DNA of 64,000 nt from Marinobacter arenosus (GTDB taxonomy: Bacteria; Pseudomonadota; Gammaproteobacteria; Pseudomonadales; Oleiphilaceae). Shown one piece after another: positions 29,353 through 38,850 of the stretch. Each line of letters begins with the position of its first letter. Position 1 is the first letter of the stretch. The stretch is from contig NZ_JAHVAO010000001.1 in the NCBI RefSeq assembly GCF_019264345.1, positions 1,178,001 to 1,242,000 on the forward strand, written 5' to 3'. Position numbers and translations under genes: made by a program. The notes below the pieces were generated by a model. That model did not search any database. It was not told the origin of the DNA and was given only the letters and a program-made list of their open reading frames with translations.

Positions 29353-29850
29353 TCAATGGCCGGGGCCGACTGTTTCCAGTTGGTTCAGCAGGGCCGCCCC
29401 CTGTTCTGAACCCGCCCTGAGCACCACCGAACGGCCTTCGCCCTCGCGCTCAAGGTGTATTTCAAGATCCGCCTCGGGCAACAAGCCTTTGCCCCGCTCG
29501 GGCCATTCGATCAGGCAGAGGCTCTGGCCCGTAAAATAATCCCGTATTCCCATGTATTCCAACTCTTCCGGGTCTCCCACGCGGTAAAGATCAAAGTGGT
29601 ACGCCGTGGGCTTCAGGTGCTCATACGGCTCGACCAGTGTGTAGGTCGGGCTTTTGACCGCGCCCTCATGACCCAGCCCTCGCATGACCCCACGGCTGAG
29701 CGTGGTCTTGCCCATGCCAAGGTCGCCATCCAGGAAGACGGTAAGGCCCCTGCCCGACTCGATGACCACCCGGGCGATCTCGCGCCCGAGGTGTTCGGTT
29801 TCCGACTCATTCTCCAGGAACAGGCGCCGCTCGTTTCCGAAAATACTCAT
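29353..29850 (-). CDS. tsaE: tRNA t6A37 biosynthesis ATPase TsaE
   Basis: ATPase of the TsaB-TsaD-TsaE complex that makes threonylcarbamoyl-A37. 165 residues. Walker A is GDLGMGKTTLSRG, followed by VKSPTYTLVEPYE and HFDLYRVGDPEELEYMGI. The ATG at 29850 overlaps the stop of the upstream nnr gene as ATGA and has GGGAGG before it, which excludes the longer reading from 29862. Confidence 0.95.
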   Translation of the reverse strand: MSIFGNERRLFLENESETEHLGREIARVVIESGRGLTVFLDGDLGMGKTTLSRGVMRGLGHEGAVKSPTYTLVEPYEHLKPTAYHFDLYRVGDPEELEYMGIRDYFTGQSLCLIEWPERGKGLLPEADLEIHLEREGEGRSVVLRAGSEQGAALLNQLETVGPGH

Positions 29851-31406
29851 GAGTCCTCCCAAGTCCGTCCATCGCCGGCTTCCGACTCGCGGAACACGGA
29901 CGGTAATGCATCGATTACATCGCTGGGTATGAGCCCTATAAACCCTTTGCTCTCCGAAGCCAGGTTGGCGGCCGCCAGGTGAACGCTCGCAGCCAGCCCT
30001 GCCGCTCGCCTAGCATTACCAAGCTGACCGTACAAAGCGCCAATCATGCCGGACAAAACGTCACCCATGCCTCCGGTTGCCATGCCGGGGTTGCTGCCGC
30101 TGACAATATCGACGGTTTCGCCCTCGGAAGCAATCACCGTCCCGGCGCCCTTAAGAAGAATCGTACCCCCGTAAATCTTTTGCAGCCTTTTGGCCGCAGC
30201 AACCCGGTCCGCCTCCACTTCCGGCACCAGACAGTCCAGCAGTCGGGCCGCCTCGCCCGGGTGCGGCGTCAATATATGATTGTCCGCCAGCACCGGCACA
30301 CGTGATGACAGCAGGTTGAGGGCATCGGCATCGAGCACCCGTGGCTTGCCACTGTCGACCACCTGCTCCAGCATTTGTTGTCCCCAGGCTCCCTGCCCCA
30401 TGCCGGGACCGCAGACAACGACCGTTGCCGACTCCAGCAGCGGAGGTAACTCAGAGCCATGAATCAGGCCATGGACCATGATCGATGGGCATCGTGCCAG
30501 GGCCGCTGTCACATGTTCCGGACGAGTGGCCAGGGAAACCAGCCCCGCGCCCGACCGTGCAGCGGCTTCAGCCGCCATCAAACCGGCCCCGCCAAATCCA
30601 CGATCACCCGCCACCACGAGCACGTGACCAAAATTCCCCTTGTGGGCATTCGCCGACCGTCGCGACAACCACGGCCGGGTGGCCGGCCAATCAAGCCGGT
30701 GCGCCAGGGGCTGTTGACCACTCAAGGCCACGCCATCCTCGGCGTCGAGCCCCTCAAACACCACAGTCCCGCAGACGGCCGCCCCCTGACCGGTAAACAA
30801 GCCCGCCTTCAGACCAATAAACGTCACGGTCAGGTCCGCATGAACCACGTCTCCCTCCGCCGCGCCCGTGGTGGCGTTGAGCCCAGAGGGTAGGTCTATC
30901 GCCAGGACCGGAGCCGCAACGTTGTTGCAGCGGGCGATCAGGCCGGCGAAGGGGTCTCGCGGCGCTCCCGATACGCCGGTGCCGAGCATCGCATCCACCA
31001 GCACTCCGGCATGGCTGAACAGGTCATCCAGCTCCGCCTCATCCAGATCGCTCATCTCCAGAACCGGCACCCCGTCGCTGCAGGCCTTCTGCCAGGCCTT
31101 GCGGGCGTCACCGGATAACTTCGTGGTCGGGGCTACCGCCACGCATCGCACCTCGATTCCGTGACGGGCCGCGTTGGCCGCCACCAGGTAGCCATCACCG
31201 CCATTATTCCCGGCACCGCACAATACCAGCACAGGCCCCGTATCCGGCCAGCTCCGAACCAGCCGCCGAAACGCCGAATAGGCAGCCCGCTGCATCAGGT
31301 CAAACCCGTCTACCCCCTGCTGATCAATCACATAGCGATCGATCTCCCGCACGGCATCGGCGGAAAACAATGGGTCTGGTAGACTGCTCACATCGGACGG
31401 CGGCAT
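29847..31406 (-). CDS. nnr: Bifunctional NAD(P)H-hydrate epimerase / ADP-dependent dehydratase
   Basis: Repairs NADHX and NADPHX. 519 residues. The N-terminal epimerase (YjeF_N) has VLCGAGNNGGDGYLVA and AMLGTGVSG; the C-terminal dehydratase is a ribokinase-like fold with ILTPHPGEAARLL, ILLKGAGTVIA and SGNPGMATGGMGDVLSG. Operon nnr-tsaE-amidase-mutL-miaA-hfq as in Enterobacteria and Pseudomonas. Divergent from queG. Confidence 0.96.
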   Translation of the reverse strand: MPPSDVSSLPDPLFSADAVREIDRYVIDQQGVDGFDLMQRAAYSAFRRLVRSWPDTGPVLVLCGAGNNGGDGYLVAANAARHGIEVRCVAVAPTTKLSGDARKAWQKACSDGVPVLEMSDLDEAELDDLFSHAGVLVDAMLGTGVSGAPRDPFAGLIARCNNVAAPVLAIDLPSGLNATTGAAEGDVVHADLTVTFIGLKAGLFTGQGAAVCGTVVFEGLDAEDGVALSGQQPLAHRLDWPATRPWLSRRSANAHKGNFGHVLVVAGDRGFGGAGLMAAEAAARSGAGLVSLATRPEHVTAALARCPSIMVHGLIHGSELPPLLESATVVVCGPGMGQGAWGQQMLEQVVDSGKPRVLDADALNLLSSRVPVLADNHILTPHPGEAARLLDCLVPEVEADRVAAAKRLQKIYGGTILLKGAGTVIASEGETVDIVSGSNPGMATGGMGDVLSGMIGALYGQLGNARRAAGLAASVHLAAANLASESKGFIGLIPSDVIDALPSVFRESEAGDGRTWEDS

Positions 31407-31554
31407 GAGCCCTCGCTCCCGTTACAGAAACCGGTTTAAGAAAAATGGCCATATACCTGTAAAGCATAGCAAAACAGGGAAAAAGGTCATAACTTAATCA
31501 AATTAAAGTTTGGCATACTGATTTTCAATAAGTTGCCTCAGAACAGCAGGCCCC

Positions 31555-32634
31555 ATGAGCGCAGCATCTGCCCCCTCAAATACCGAAAAGGATTTCGCAG
31601 ACCTGGTTGATCGCATTCGCGAGCGGGCCTGCGAACTCGGCTTTTCAGATCTCGGCATAACCCTCCCTGAAACGGGCCCTCATGCCGAGCATCTGCAGCA
31701 CTGGCTGGAAAAAGGCTATCAGGGCGAAATGGATTACATGGGCTATCACGGCGACAAGCGCTACACGCCCACATCGCTGGTGCCCGGCACGGCCCGGGTC
31801 ATCTCCGTGCGAATGGATTACCTGCCGGCTCCGGACAACCCGAAAGAAGCGCTTACTAACCGGGAAAACGCGTACGTGACCCGATACGCGCTGGGACGGG
31901 ATTACCACAAGCTGATCCGCAAACGCCTCGCCACGCTGGCGAACTGGATTGACGAAGCTGTCAGCGGTTATGACTATCGAGCGTTCGTGGACAGCGCGCC
32001 GGTGCTGGAGCGTGCGCTCGCCCAACGCGCCGGGCTGGGATGGATCGGCAAGAACAACATGCTGATCCACCCCAGAGCCGGCTCGTTTTTCTTTCTGGGC
32101 GAGATTTTTACCAGTGCTCCGCTGCCCGTTGATGACCCCTTTGAAACGGACCACTGCGGCAGCTGCTCCGCCTGCCTCGACCTGTGCCCGACGGATGCAT
32201 TCGTCGGACCGCACGAACTCGACGCTCGACGTTGCATCAGCTACCTCACCATTGAACTCAAGGGCAGCATTCCCGAGGAACTGAGACCGTTGATGGGCAA
32301 CCGGGTGTTTGGCTGCGACGACTGCCAACTGGTCTGTCCCTGGCAGAAATTCAGCAAGCCCACCGGCGAAGACGATTTTCAGCCGCGCCACGGTCTGGAC
32401 AACAGCTCCCTTGCAGAGCTCTTTCTGTGGACGGAGGAGCAGTTCCTGAAGCGGACCGAGGGGTCGGCCATTCGCCGTACAGGTTATGAAGGGTGGCTGC
32501 GGAACCTGGCCGTAGGCCTGGGCAATGCGCCCTCAACCATTCCCGTCATCGAAGCCCTGAAACAGCGGGCGGACCACCCCAACGGTATGGTCCGCGAGCA
32601 CGTGCAATGGGCCCTGACGCAACACGGGCTGTAG
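31555..32634 (+). CDS. queG: Epoxyqueuosine reductase
   Basis: Cobalamin and iron-sulfur enzyme for the last step of queuosine synthesis in tRNA. 359 residues. Two 4Fe-4S sites are evident: CGSCSACLDLCPTDAF and CDDCQLVCPWQ. The N-terminal B12-binding part (MDYMGYHGDKRYTP) and a C-terminal HEAT-like helical region are present. Convergent with orn. Confidence 0.96.
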   Translation: MSAASAPSNTEKDFADLVDRIRERACELGFSDLGITLPETGPHAEHLQHWLEKGYQGEMDYMGYHGDKRYTPTSLVPGTARVISVRMDYLPAPDNPKEALTNRENAYVTRYALGRDYHKLIRKRLATLANWIDEAVSGYDYRAFVDSAPVLERALAQRAGLGWIGKNNMLIHPRAGSFFFLGEIFTSAPLPVDDPFETDHCGSCSACLDLCPTDAFVGPHELDARRCISYLTIELKGSIPEELRPLMGNRVFGCDDCQLVCPWQKFSKPTGEDDFQPRHGLDNSSLAELFLWTEEQFLKRTEGSAIRRTGYEGWLRNLAVGLGNAPSTIPVIEALKQRADHPNGMVREHVQWALTQHGL

Positions 32635-32642
32635 TTCGGCAC

Positions 32643-33185
32643 CTACAGCTTGAAGAAGGTATCGCGGTAGTGCCGCAGCTCGTTGATGGAGTCCCGGATA
32701 TCATCGAGGGCCAGGTGACTGCCCTGCTTCTTCACGCCTGCCAGCACGTCCGGGCGCCAGCGCCGCGCCAGCTCCTTGATGGTGGAAACGTCCAGGTTGC
32801 GGTAATGAAAGAAACCCTCCAGTTTTGGCATGTACTTGACGAGGAATCGACGGTCCTGACCGATGCTGTTGCCACACAGCGGCGACTTGCCGGACTCCAG
32901 GTGCTGTTGGAGGAACGCGAGGGTCTGCCTTTCCGCCTCGGCCTCATCGATGGTACTTTCCTTCACCCGGCGAGTCAGGCCACTGGCACCATGGGTGTTC
33001 GTGCACCACTCATCCATCGAGTCCAACAGGCTATCAGGCTGATGCACGGCAATGACCGGCCCTTCAGCCACGACATTGAGCTCCGAATCGGTGATGATGG
33101 TGGCCATCTCAATGATCCGTTCCTTCTCCGGGTCGAGGCCGGTCATCTCCAGGTCTATCCAAACTAAACGGTCACCTTCTGCCAT
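32643..33185 (-). CDS. orn: Oligoribonuclease
   Basis: 3'-5' exonuclease that degrades dinucleotides, including pGpG from c-di-GMP breakdown, which is relevant since c-di-GMP proteins are encoded nearby. 180 residues. DEDDh motifs: [20 protein letters not shown] (Exo I), [12 protein letters not shown] (Exo II), and [11 protein letters not shown] (Exo III). Confidence 0.97.
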   Translation of the reverse strand: MAEGDRLVWIDLEMTGLDPEKERIIEMATIITDSELNVVAEGPVIAVHQPDSLLDSMDEWCTNTHGASGLTRRVKESTIDEAEAERQTLAFLQQHLESGKSPLCGNSIGQDRRFLVKYMPKLEGFFHYRNLDVSTIKELARRWRPDVLAGVKKQGSHLALDDIRDSINELRHYRDTFFKL

Positions 33186-33303
33186 TCTCAGCTCCTAACC
33201 TCGGGGTATCTTGATGGTGGAAATGGGTAATACTCTGCGTATTGTGGCCGATTCACGTATGATGTGACACCTCACTCCACCGAATACTGGCAGCTGGTCC
33301 TTA

Positions 33304-34359
33304 ATGGCAAAACGGCGACTGAACAAACAGCAGCAATTCCGAATCAAGAAAATCCAGGAAGAACGAGCCGCCCGCGCCGCCCGGAAGGAAAAAGCCGTTA
33401 TGGAACAGGCCGAAGCCGGGGAACTGGGCCCGGAACAGGAAGGCCTGGTCATTGCTCACTATGGCCAGCAACTGGATGTGGAGGCCCTGGAAGGAGAACG
33501 CTCGGGTGAGGTAGTGCGCTGTTTCGTCCGGGCCAACATCGACAGCCTGGTCACCGGCGACAAGGTAGTGTGGCGTCCCGGCAAGAACGAAACCGGCGTC
33601 ATCGTCGCCCGCTGTGACCGCCAGAACCTGCTGCAACGCCCGGATAATTTCGGCGCCCTGAAACCGGTGGCGGCCAACATTGATCACATCATTCTGGTCA
33701 TTGCGTCGGAGCCGGAACCCCACGACAACCTGATCGACCGGTACCTGGTGGCGTCGGAAATCACCGATATTCCGGCCGTCATCCTGTTGAACAAAACCGA
33801 CCTGATCACTGACCGGAACCGGGACCAGATCAACGCCCTGCTGGATCGTTACGAATCGCTGGGCTACGAGGTTGTCCGCACCTCCGCTGCGGAATCCGGC
33901 GATCGGCCTTCGCCGGAAGTTGAGGCCCTGGTTAAGAACCAGACCAGCGTCTTCGTCGGCCAGTCAGGTGTCGGAAAATCGTCAATCATCCAGACGTTGA
34001 TTCCGGATGAGGCCATCCGGGTTGGCGCCGTTTCAGAAAGCACGGGCAAAGGCGTACACACCACCACAACCGCCAAACTCTTCCACCTACCCATTGGCGG
34101 TGACTTGATCGACTCTCCGGGCATTCGGGAATTCGGCCTCTGGCACATGACGCCACAGGAGATTGAATACGGCTTTCGGGAGATACGGGAAGAGATCGGC
34201 CACTGCAAATTCCGCAATTGCCGGCACATGGGTGACCCCGGCTGCGCCATCGACGCCGCGGCAGACAAAGGGCGCATCAGCCCGGAACGCCTGAAGAGTT
34301 TCCACCGCATCCTGCAGGACATGAGCGAACAGCAGGCGCGCGGCCTAAAGCTGGACTGA
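33304..34359 (+). CDS. rsgA: Ribosome small-subunit biogenesis GTPase RsgA
   Basis: Circularly permuted GTPase checking 30S maturation. 351 residues: N-terminal basic tail (KRRLNKQQQFRIKKIQEERAA) and OB fold, then G motifs in permuted order: NKTDL (G4), P-loop GQSGVGKSSII (G1), DSPGIREFGL (G3), and a C-terminal zinc finger CKFRNCRHMGDPGC. Divergent from orn, as in Pseudomonas. Confidence 0.97.
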   Translation: MAKRRLNKQQQFRIKKIQEERAARAARKEKAVMEQAEAGELGPEQEGLVIAHYGQQLDVEALEGERSGEVVRCFVRANIDSLVTGDKVVWRPGKNETGVIVARCDRQNLLQRPDNFGALKPVAANIDHIILVIASEPEPHDNLIDRYLVASEITDIPAVILLNKTDLITDRNRDQINALLDRYESLGYEVVRTSAAESGDRPSPEVEALVKNQTSVFVGQSGVGKSSIIQTLIPDEAIRVGAVSESTGKGVHTTTTAKLFHLPIGGDLIDSPGIREFGLWHMTPQEIEYGFREIREEIGHCKFRNCRHMGDPGCAIDAAADKGRISPERLKSFHRILQDMSEQQARGLKLD

Positions 34360-34376
34360 ACGCCGCGCGGCCAGGA

Positions 34377-35336
34377 TTACCAGGTCAGCTCGCCCGGCGC
34401 TGGCTCGGGTTTGTCGTCCTGCCAGTTGCCGCTCTCCAGCTTCTCCATGGCTTCCTGCTGCTCGGCTTCTGAAGGCTTGGTCAGATCAATGAGCGGCTCA
34501 CCATTGAGGCCGGCACTGTCCTGGATTCCCTTGATCGTCTTCTTATTCAGCACAATGATGGAAATCCGGCGGTTGATCGGTGCTTGCGGATCTTCCTTGT
34601 CAAACAGCACCGAGTCGCTCAGCCCCACGACCCGGGCAATCTGCTGCGGCCGGACACCGCCGGCTACCAGGGCCCGCCGGGCCGTGTTGGCGCGATCGGC
34701 TGACAACTCCCAGTTGGTGTAGCCCGGCCGTCCACTGAACGGCGTCGCATCGGTGTGCCCTGTCAGGCTGAGCTTGTTATCCACCGAACCCAGGGTTTTG
34801 GCGAGCTCGAACAGAATGTCCTGCGAATAATACTTGAGTTCTGCGCGACCGCTGTCGAACATCGGGCGGCCCGAGCGGTCGACGATCTGAATGCGCAAGC
34901 CCTCGTCCGTGATATCGATCAGCAACTGATCCTTGAACTCCTGCAGCGTTTCGTTCTGTTCAATCCGCTCCTTGAGTTCCTGGAACAACTCCTCCATACG
35001 GCGTTGTTCAAGGGTTTCGGACAGTTCGTCCACCACGTCGTCTTCGATCTGGATCTGGCTGGATTCAATATCGGGACTGGCCTCGGTAACCACCGACGCG
35101 CTGCCCTCCAGGTCAATGGGATTGGGCGAACCGCCTTCGGTAAAACCGACGGGGTCGCGGAAATAACCCTCCACCGCGCGTTTCTGCTCGGGCGTGGCCG
35201 TCGCCGTCAACCAGAGCACCAGGAAAAACGCCATCATGGCGGTCGCGAAGTCGGCAAAGGCCACCTTCCACGAGCCCCCATGGTGGCCGCCAGCAACCAC
35301 CTTCTTGCGTTTGATGATGATCGGTTGTTCTTCCAC
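34377..35336 (-). CDS. motB: Flagellar motor stator protein MotB
   Basis: Anchors the stator to peptidoglycan and supplies the ion-binding Asp. 319 residues. The transmembrane helix carries FADFATAMMAFFLVLWL with Asp29; the plug region follows; the OmpA-like domain has LSLTGHTDATPFSG and NWELSADRANTARRAL. Ends in a Pro/Glu tail. Translated 31 bases after motA. No other flagellar structural gene lies nearby. Confidence 0.95.
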   Translation of the reverse strand: MEEQPIIIKRKKVVAGGHHGGSWKVAFADFATAMMAFFLVLWLTATATPEQKRAVEGYFRDPVGFTEGGSPNPIDLEGSASVVTEASPDIESSQIQIEDDVVDELSETLEQRRMEELFQELKERIEQNETLQEFKDQLLIDITDEGLRIQIVDRSGRPMFDSGRAELKYYSQDILFELAKTLGSVDNKLSLTGHTDATPFSGRPGYTNWELSADRANTARRALVAGGVRPQQIARVVGLSDSVLFDKEDPQAPINRRISIIVLNKKTIKGIQDSAGLNGEPLIDLTKPSEAEQQEAMEKLESGNWQDDKPEPAPGELTW

Positions 35337-35367
35337 GCATCAGCTCCAGGTCAGAGTTGGACAGAGA

Positions 35368-36219
35368 TTACTTGGAGCGAACGTGATCGTTCAGTTCCTG
35401 GAAGCCGGGCCGCTTGTCGGTGGGCAATGCCTTACGACCGAATTCAATCGCCATTTGCGGCGCCTGCCCTGACACCGTCGCGACTATGGCAGACTTGGTG
35501 CATTCATAGGCTTTCAGCTCGTACTTGGCGGTGTGTTCCATGGCGGCAGAAAGAGGGCCTACAAAGCCATACCCCATGAAAATACCGAGGAAGGTACCGA
35601 CCAGCGCCGCCGCGACACTGATGCCGATACGCTCCGGCCCATCGGAAAGGAAGTTCATGGTAATCACAATACCCAGTACCGCTGCGACGATGCCCAGGCC
35701 CGGAAGGGCATCCGCAATCTTGTGAACCGCGTGCGATGGCTCCGCCAGTTCGTGCTCGCGGCTGTCGATCTCATTCTCCATCATGCCTTCCAGTTCGTGG
35801 GTTGCCATGTTGCCGGAACTGATGATGCGCAGGTAATCCGTGATAAAGGCAAGCAGCTCTTTCGATTTCATGATCGCCGGGTAACGACTGAAAATCTGGC
35901 TGGACTCGGGGTTATCAATATCCTCTTCGATGGCCATGACACCCTGCTTTCGGGATTTGTCAAAGATCTCGTACAGCAGGCTGAGCAAATCCACATAGAA
36001 GGACTTATTAAACGGTGACCCCGTTAACTGCCGCAGCGCACCGCGGAATACTTCCTTGACCGTGTGCAATGGATTGGCAATCACGAACGATCCGATTGCA
36101 GCACCGAAAATAATCAGAACCTCTGTCGGTTGCCAGAGGACCATCAGGTTGCCACCGTGCAGCGTGTATCCACCGAGCACACTCGCAACGACAACCACCG
36201 CTCCAATAATAAGTAACAT
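35368..36219 (-). CDS. motA: Flagellar motor stator protein MotA
   Basis: Four-helix membrane subunit of the stator. 283 residues, the E. coli and Pseudomonas MotA size rather than the shorter PomA. Seen: an N-terminal helix (LLIIGAVVVVASVLGGYTLHGG), the cytoplasmic loop with charged residues (RYPAIMKSKELLAFITDYLRII), and ADALPGLGIVAAVLGIVITMN plus a final helix around GTFLGIFMGYGFVGPL. Paired with motB. Confidence 0.96.
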   Translation of the reverse strand: MLLIIGAVVVVASVLGGYTLHGGNLMVLWQPTEVLIIFGAAIGSFVIANPLHTVKEVFRGALRQLTGSPFNKSFYVDLLSLLYEIFDKSRKQGVMAIEEDIDNPESSQIFSRYPAIMKSKELLAFITDYLRIISSGNMATHELEGMMENEIDSREHELAEPSHAVHKIADALPGLGIVAAVLGIVITMNFLSDGPERIGISVAAALVGTFLGIFMGYGFVGPLSAAMEHTAKYELKAYECTKSAIVATVSGQAPQMAIEFGRKALPTDKRPGFQELNDHVRSK

Positions 36220-36394
36220 GGGAAGAATGTACGCCTTGGTTTTTGGTTATCGACGAACGCCAAGCGCGTCCGCATTGTTATGAGCCCCGATCATAGCAAG
36301 GCTCTGCAACCACCGCTAAGCCATGAAACAATTTCTATACAAGGACCAGTCTTTGGTAAACTTCGCGCCTTTGAGCGCTAAGGGTTCCTATTCA

Positions 36395-37249
36395 ATGTTT
36401 AACAAGCTGTTTGTTCTGAGCCAGTACGTTGTACCGCAACTGGCGGTTTCACGCCTCGCCGGCCGGCTCGCGGAAAACGACCGCACACCCGCGCTCAAGA
36501 ATCGCGTGATCAAGTGGTTTATCGGCCGCTATGGGGTAAACATGAGCGAAGCCGCAGAACCGGATTACACATCCTACCCCAGCTTCAACGCCTTCTTCAC
36601 CCGGGCCCTGAAACCGGGCATTCGCCCGCTTGCCGAGGGCGAAAAAACCCTGGTCAGCCCGGTCGACGGTGCCATCAGCCAACTCGGACAGATCAGTGGT
36701 GACCGGGTTTTTCAGGCCAAGGGACAAACCTTCAGCCTGACGGAACTGTTGGGCGGCGATCAACAGCGGGCCGAGCCCTTCGAAGAGGGCGAATTCTCGA
36801 CGATCTACCTGTCACCAAAGGATTATCACCGCATCCACATGCCGGTGGCTGGCACCCTTCGGGAAATGGTCTACATTCCCGGCAAACTGTTCTCAGTGAA
36901 TCCGGTGACGGCAGAGAATGTCCCAAACCTGTTCGCGCGAAACGAACGGGTCGCCTGCATCTTTGACACCGACGCCGGCCCCATGGCCATGGTACTCGTC
37001 GGCGCCATGATCGTCGGCAGTGTCGAGACCGTGTGGTCGGGCGTCGTGGCCCCCGGCAGCGGACTGATCACCAGCACACGCTACGAAGGCGAGGAGGCCA
37101 GGACCTTTGCCAAAGGCGAGGAAATGGGCCGGTTCCGACTGGGTTCCACGGTTGTGATGATTATGCCCAAGGGTTCCGTGAGCTGGAACGATCACCTTGA
37201 TGCGGGCAAGACCGTACAAATGGGCCAAGCCTTCGGCACCCTGGCCTGA
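36395..37249 (+). CDS. psd: Phosphatidylserine decarboxylase proenzyme
   Basis: Makes phosphatidylethanolamine. 284 residues from the ATG at 36395 (MFNKLFVLSQYVVPQLAVSRLAG, matching the family N-terminus); an upstream ATG at 36323 would add 24 atypical residues. Seen: SPVDGAISQLG, YLSPKDYHRIHMPVAG, and the LGST self-cleavage site near the C-terminus, where the Ser becomes the pyruvoyl group. Converges with epmA, three bases apart. Confidence 0.95.
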   Translation: MFNKLFVLSQYVVPQLAVSRLAGRLAENDRTPALKNRVIKWFIGRYGVNMSEAAEPDYTSYPSFNAFFTRALKPGIRPLAEGEKTLVSPVDGAISQLGQISGDRVFQAKGQTFSLTELLGGDQQRAEPFEEGEFSTIYLSPKDYHRIHMPVAGTLREMVYIPGKLFSVNPVTAENVPNLFARNERVACIFDTDAGPMAMVLVGAMIVGSVETVWSGVVAPGSGLITSTRYEGEEARTFAKGEEMGRFRLGSTVVMIMPKGSVSWNDHLDAGKTVQMGQAFGTLA

Positions 37250-37252
37250 GCG

Positions 37253-38221
37253 TTAGGCCCGTTCGAAGGGAAAGGCGAGGACCTCGGAAATATCCTCGGC
37301 GCCCAGTTTCAGCATCAGTAGCCGGTCGAGCCCGAGGGCAACGCCGGCACAATCCGGCAGACCAGCGGCCATTGCGGCCAGAAACGCCTCGTCCACCGTC
37401 ATCTCCGGCTTTCCGGATCGCCTGCGAAGCCGGTTATCGGCCTCGAACCGTTGACGCTGCTCGTTGGCATCGGCCAGCTCCCAGTAGCCATTACAGAGCT
37501 CCAGGCCGTCAATATAGAGCTCAAAACGGTGAGCCATATCGTGACCATCCACTCGCGACACCCTGGCAAGCGCCGCCTGTGAGGCTGGGTAGCCGGTAAT
37601 GAACTCTGGATGGCCCCGCCCGAGATTCGGCTCTACGGCAAAACTCATCACCAAATCCAGACAACCGTCGCGCCCCAGGCCTGCAAGCTGCTCCGGCTCG
37701 AGCCACTGCTCGCAGATACGCGCCAGATCATGATCACTGATTTCGAAGGGATCAAAGTTGGCCCAGGCTTTAACGGCGTCACGGTAAGACCGTTGACGGG
37801 GACGCGGACAGTCGAGCCAGCCGCAGACCAGGTCCGACACTTCGGCCATCAGCTCGATGTCATCAAATCCAACGCGGTACCATTCGAGCAACGAAAATTC
37901 GGGATTATGGCGCCGACCCCGTTCGCCGTTCCGGAACACCTTTGACACCTGATAGATCGGTCCCGAGCCAGCCGCGAGAAGCCGCTTCATGTGGTATTCG
38001 GGGGAGGTCTGAAGCCAGCCGCCACGTTGGCCCACGGCCGAAACGTCTGCCGAGACGCCATCCAGATTCAGGTCAGTTACACCATGCCGGGCCAACACCG
38101 GTGTCTCGACCTCCATGACCTTTCGCGAAGCAAAAAAGCCGCGCACAAACGCCAACTGTTGTGCACGGCTTTCCAATGCTGCCTGGGAGGCAGAAGGCTG
38201 CCAGACAGGAGTTTCGGTCAT
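37253..38221 (-). CDS. epmA: EF-P lysine lysyltransferase EpmA (PoxA/GenX)
   Basis: Class II lysyl-tRNA synthetase paralog that attaches beta-lysine to Lys34 of EF-P. 322 residues. Seen: EVETPVLARHGVTDLNLDG, LQTSPEYHMKRLLAAGSGPIYQVSKVFRNGERGRRHNPEFSLLEWYR (motif 2 region), and GVALGLDRLLMLKLG (motif 3). No anticodon domain. It lies eight bases after efp on the same strand. Confidence 0.96.
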   Translation of the reverse strand: MTETPVWQPSASQAALESRAQQLAFVRGFFASRKVMEVETPVLARHGVTDLNLDGVSADVSAVGQRGGWLQTSPEYHMKRLLAAGSGPIYQVSKVFRNGERGRRHNPEFSLLEWYRVGFDDIELMAEVSDLVCGWLDCPRPRQRSYRDAVKAWANFDPFEISDHDLARICEQWLEPEQLAGLGRDGCLDLVMSFAVEPNLGRGHPEFITGYPASQAALARVSRVDGHDMAHRFELYIDGLELCNGYWELADANEQRQRFEADNRLRRRSGKPEMTVDEAFLAAMAAGLPDCAGVALGLDRLLMLKLGAEDISEVLAFPFERA

Positions 38222-38229
38222 ACCGGGGG

Positions 38230-38805
38230 TTAGCTGCTTTTCACGCGGCTGACGTATTCGCCAGACCGGGTATCCACCTTGAGCACCTCACCGATGGTGA
38301 TGAACAGTGGCACGTTAACAACGGCGCCGGTAGAAAGTGTCGCGGGCTTGGAGCCGCCCTGTGCCGTGTCGCCCTTCATACCCGGGTCGGTATCCACCAC
38401 TTCCAGCTCAACAAAGTTGGGCGGGGTTACGGTCAACGGGGCTCCGTTGTACAGGGTAACCGTGTACACGTCCTGTTCCTTCAGCCACTTGACGGTATCA
38501 CCCACCGCCTTGGCATCGGCCGGATACTGCTCGAACGAGCCATCCGTCAGCATGAAGTGCCAGAACTCGCCGTCGGTGTACAGGTACTCCATGTCCTGAT
38601 CAATGACGTCAGCGGCTTCGAGGCTCTCGCCGGATTTGAAGGTGCGTTCCCAGACCCGGTTGGTCATGAGATTCCGCAGTTTTACCCGGTTGAAGGCCTG
38701 GCCTTTCCCCGGTTTGACGAATTCATTGTCGAGCATGATACAGGGGTCGCCATCCAGCAAAACCTTAAGACCGCTGCGGAATTCGTTGGTAGAATATGAA
38801 GCCAT
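38230..38805 (-). CDS. efp: Elongation factor P
   Basis: Relieves ribosome stalling at polyproline stretches. 191 residues, three beta-barrel domains. The loop [17 protein letters not shown] carries Lys34, the beta-lysylation site, flanked as in E. coli, so modification by EpmA/EpmB fits rather than rhamnosylation (which needs Arg). Divergent from epmB; the 45-base gap holds both starts. Confidence 0.97.
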   Translation of the reverse strand: MASYSTNEFRSGLKVLLDGDPCIMLDNEFVKPGKGQAFNRVKLRNLMTNRVWERTFKSGESLEAADVIDQDMEYLYTDGEFWHFMLTDGSFEQYPADAKAVGDTVKWLKEQDVYTVTLYNGAPLTVTPPNFVELEVVDTDPGMKGDTAQGGSKPATLSTGAVVNVPLFITIGEVLKVDTRSGEYVSRVKSS

Positions 38806-38850
38806 GAAATGTTCACCTGACAGAATGCAGTTTAAAAATCAAAGGTCGCT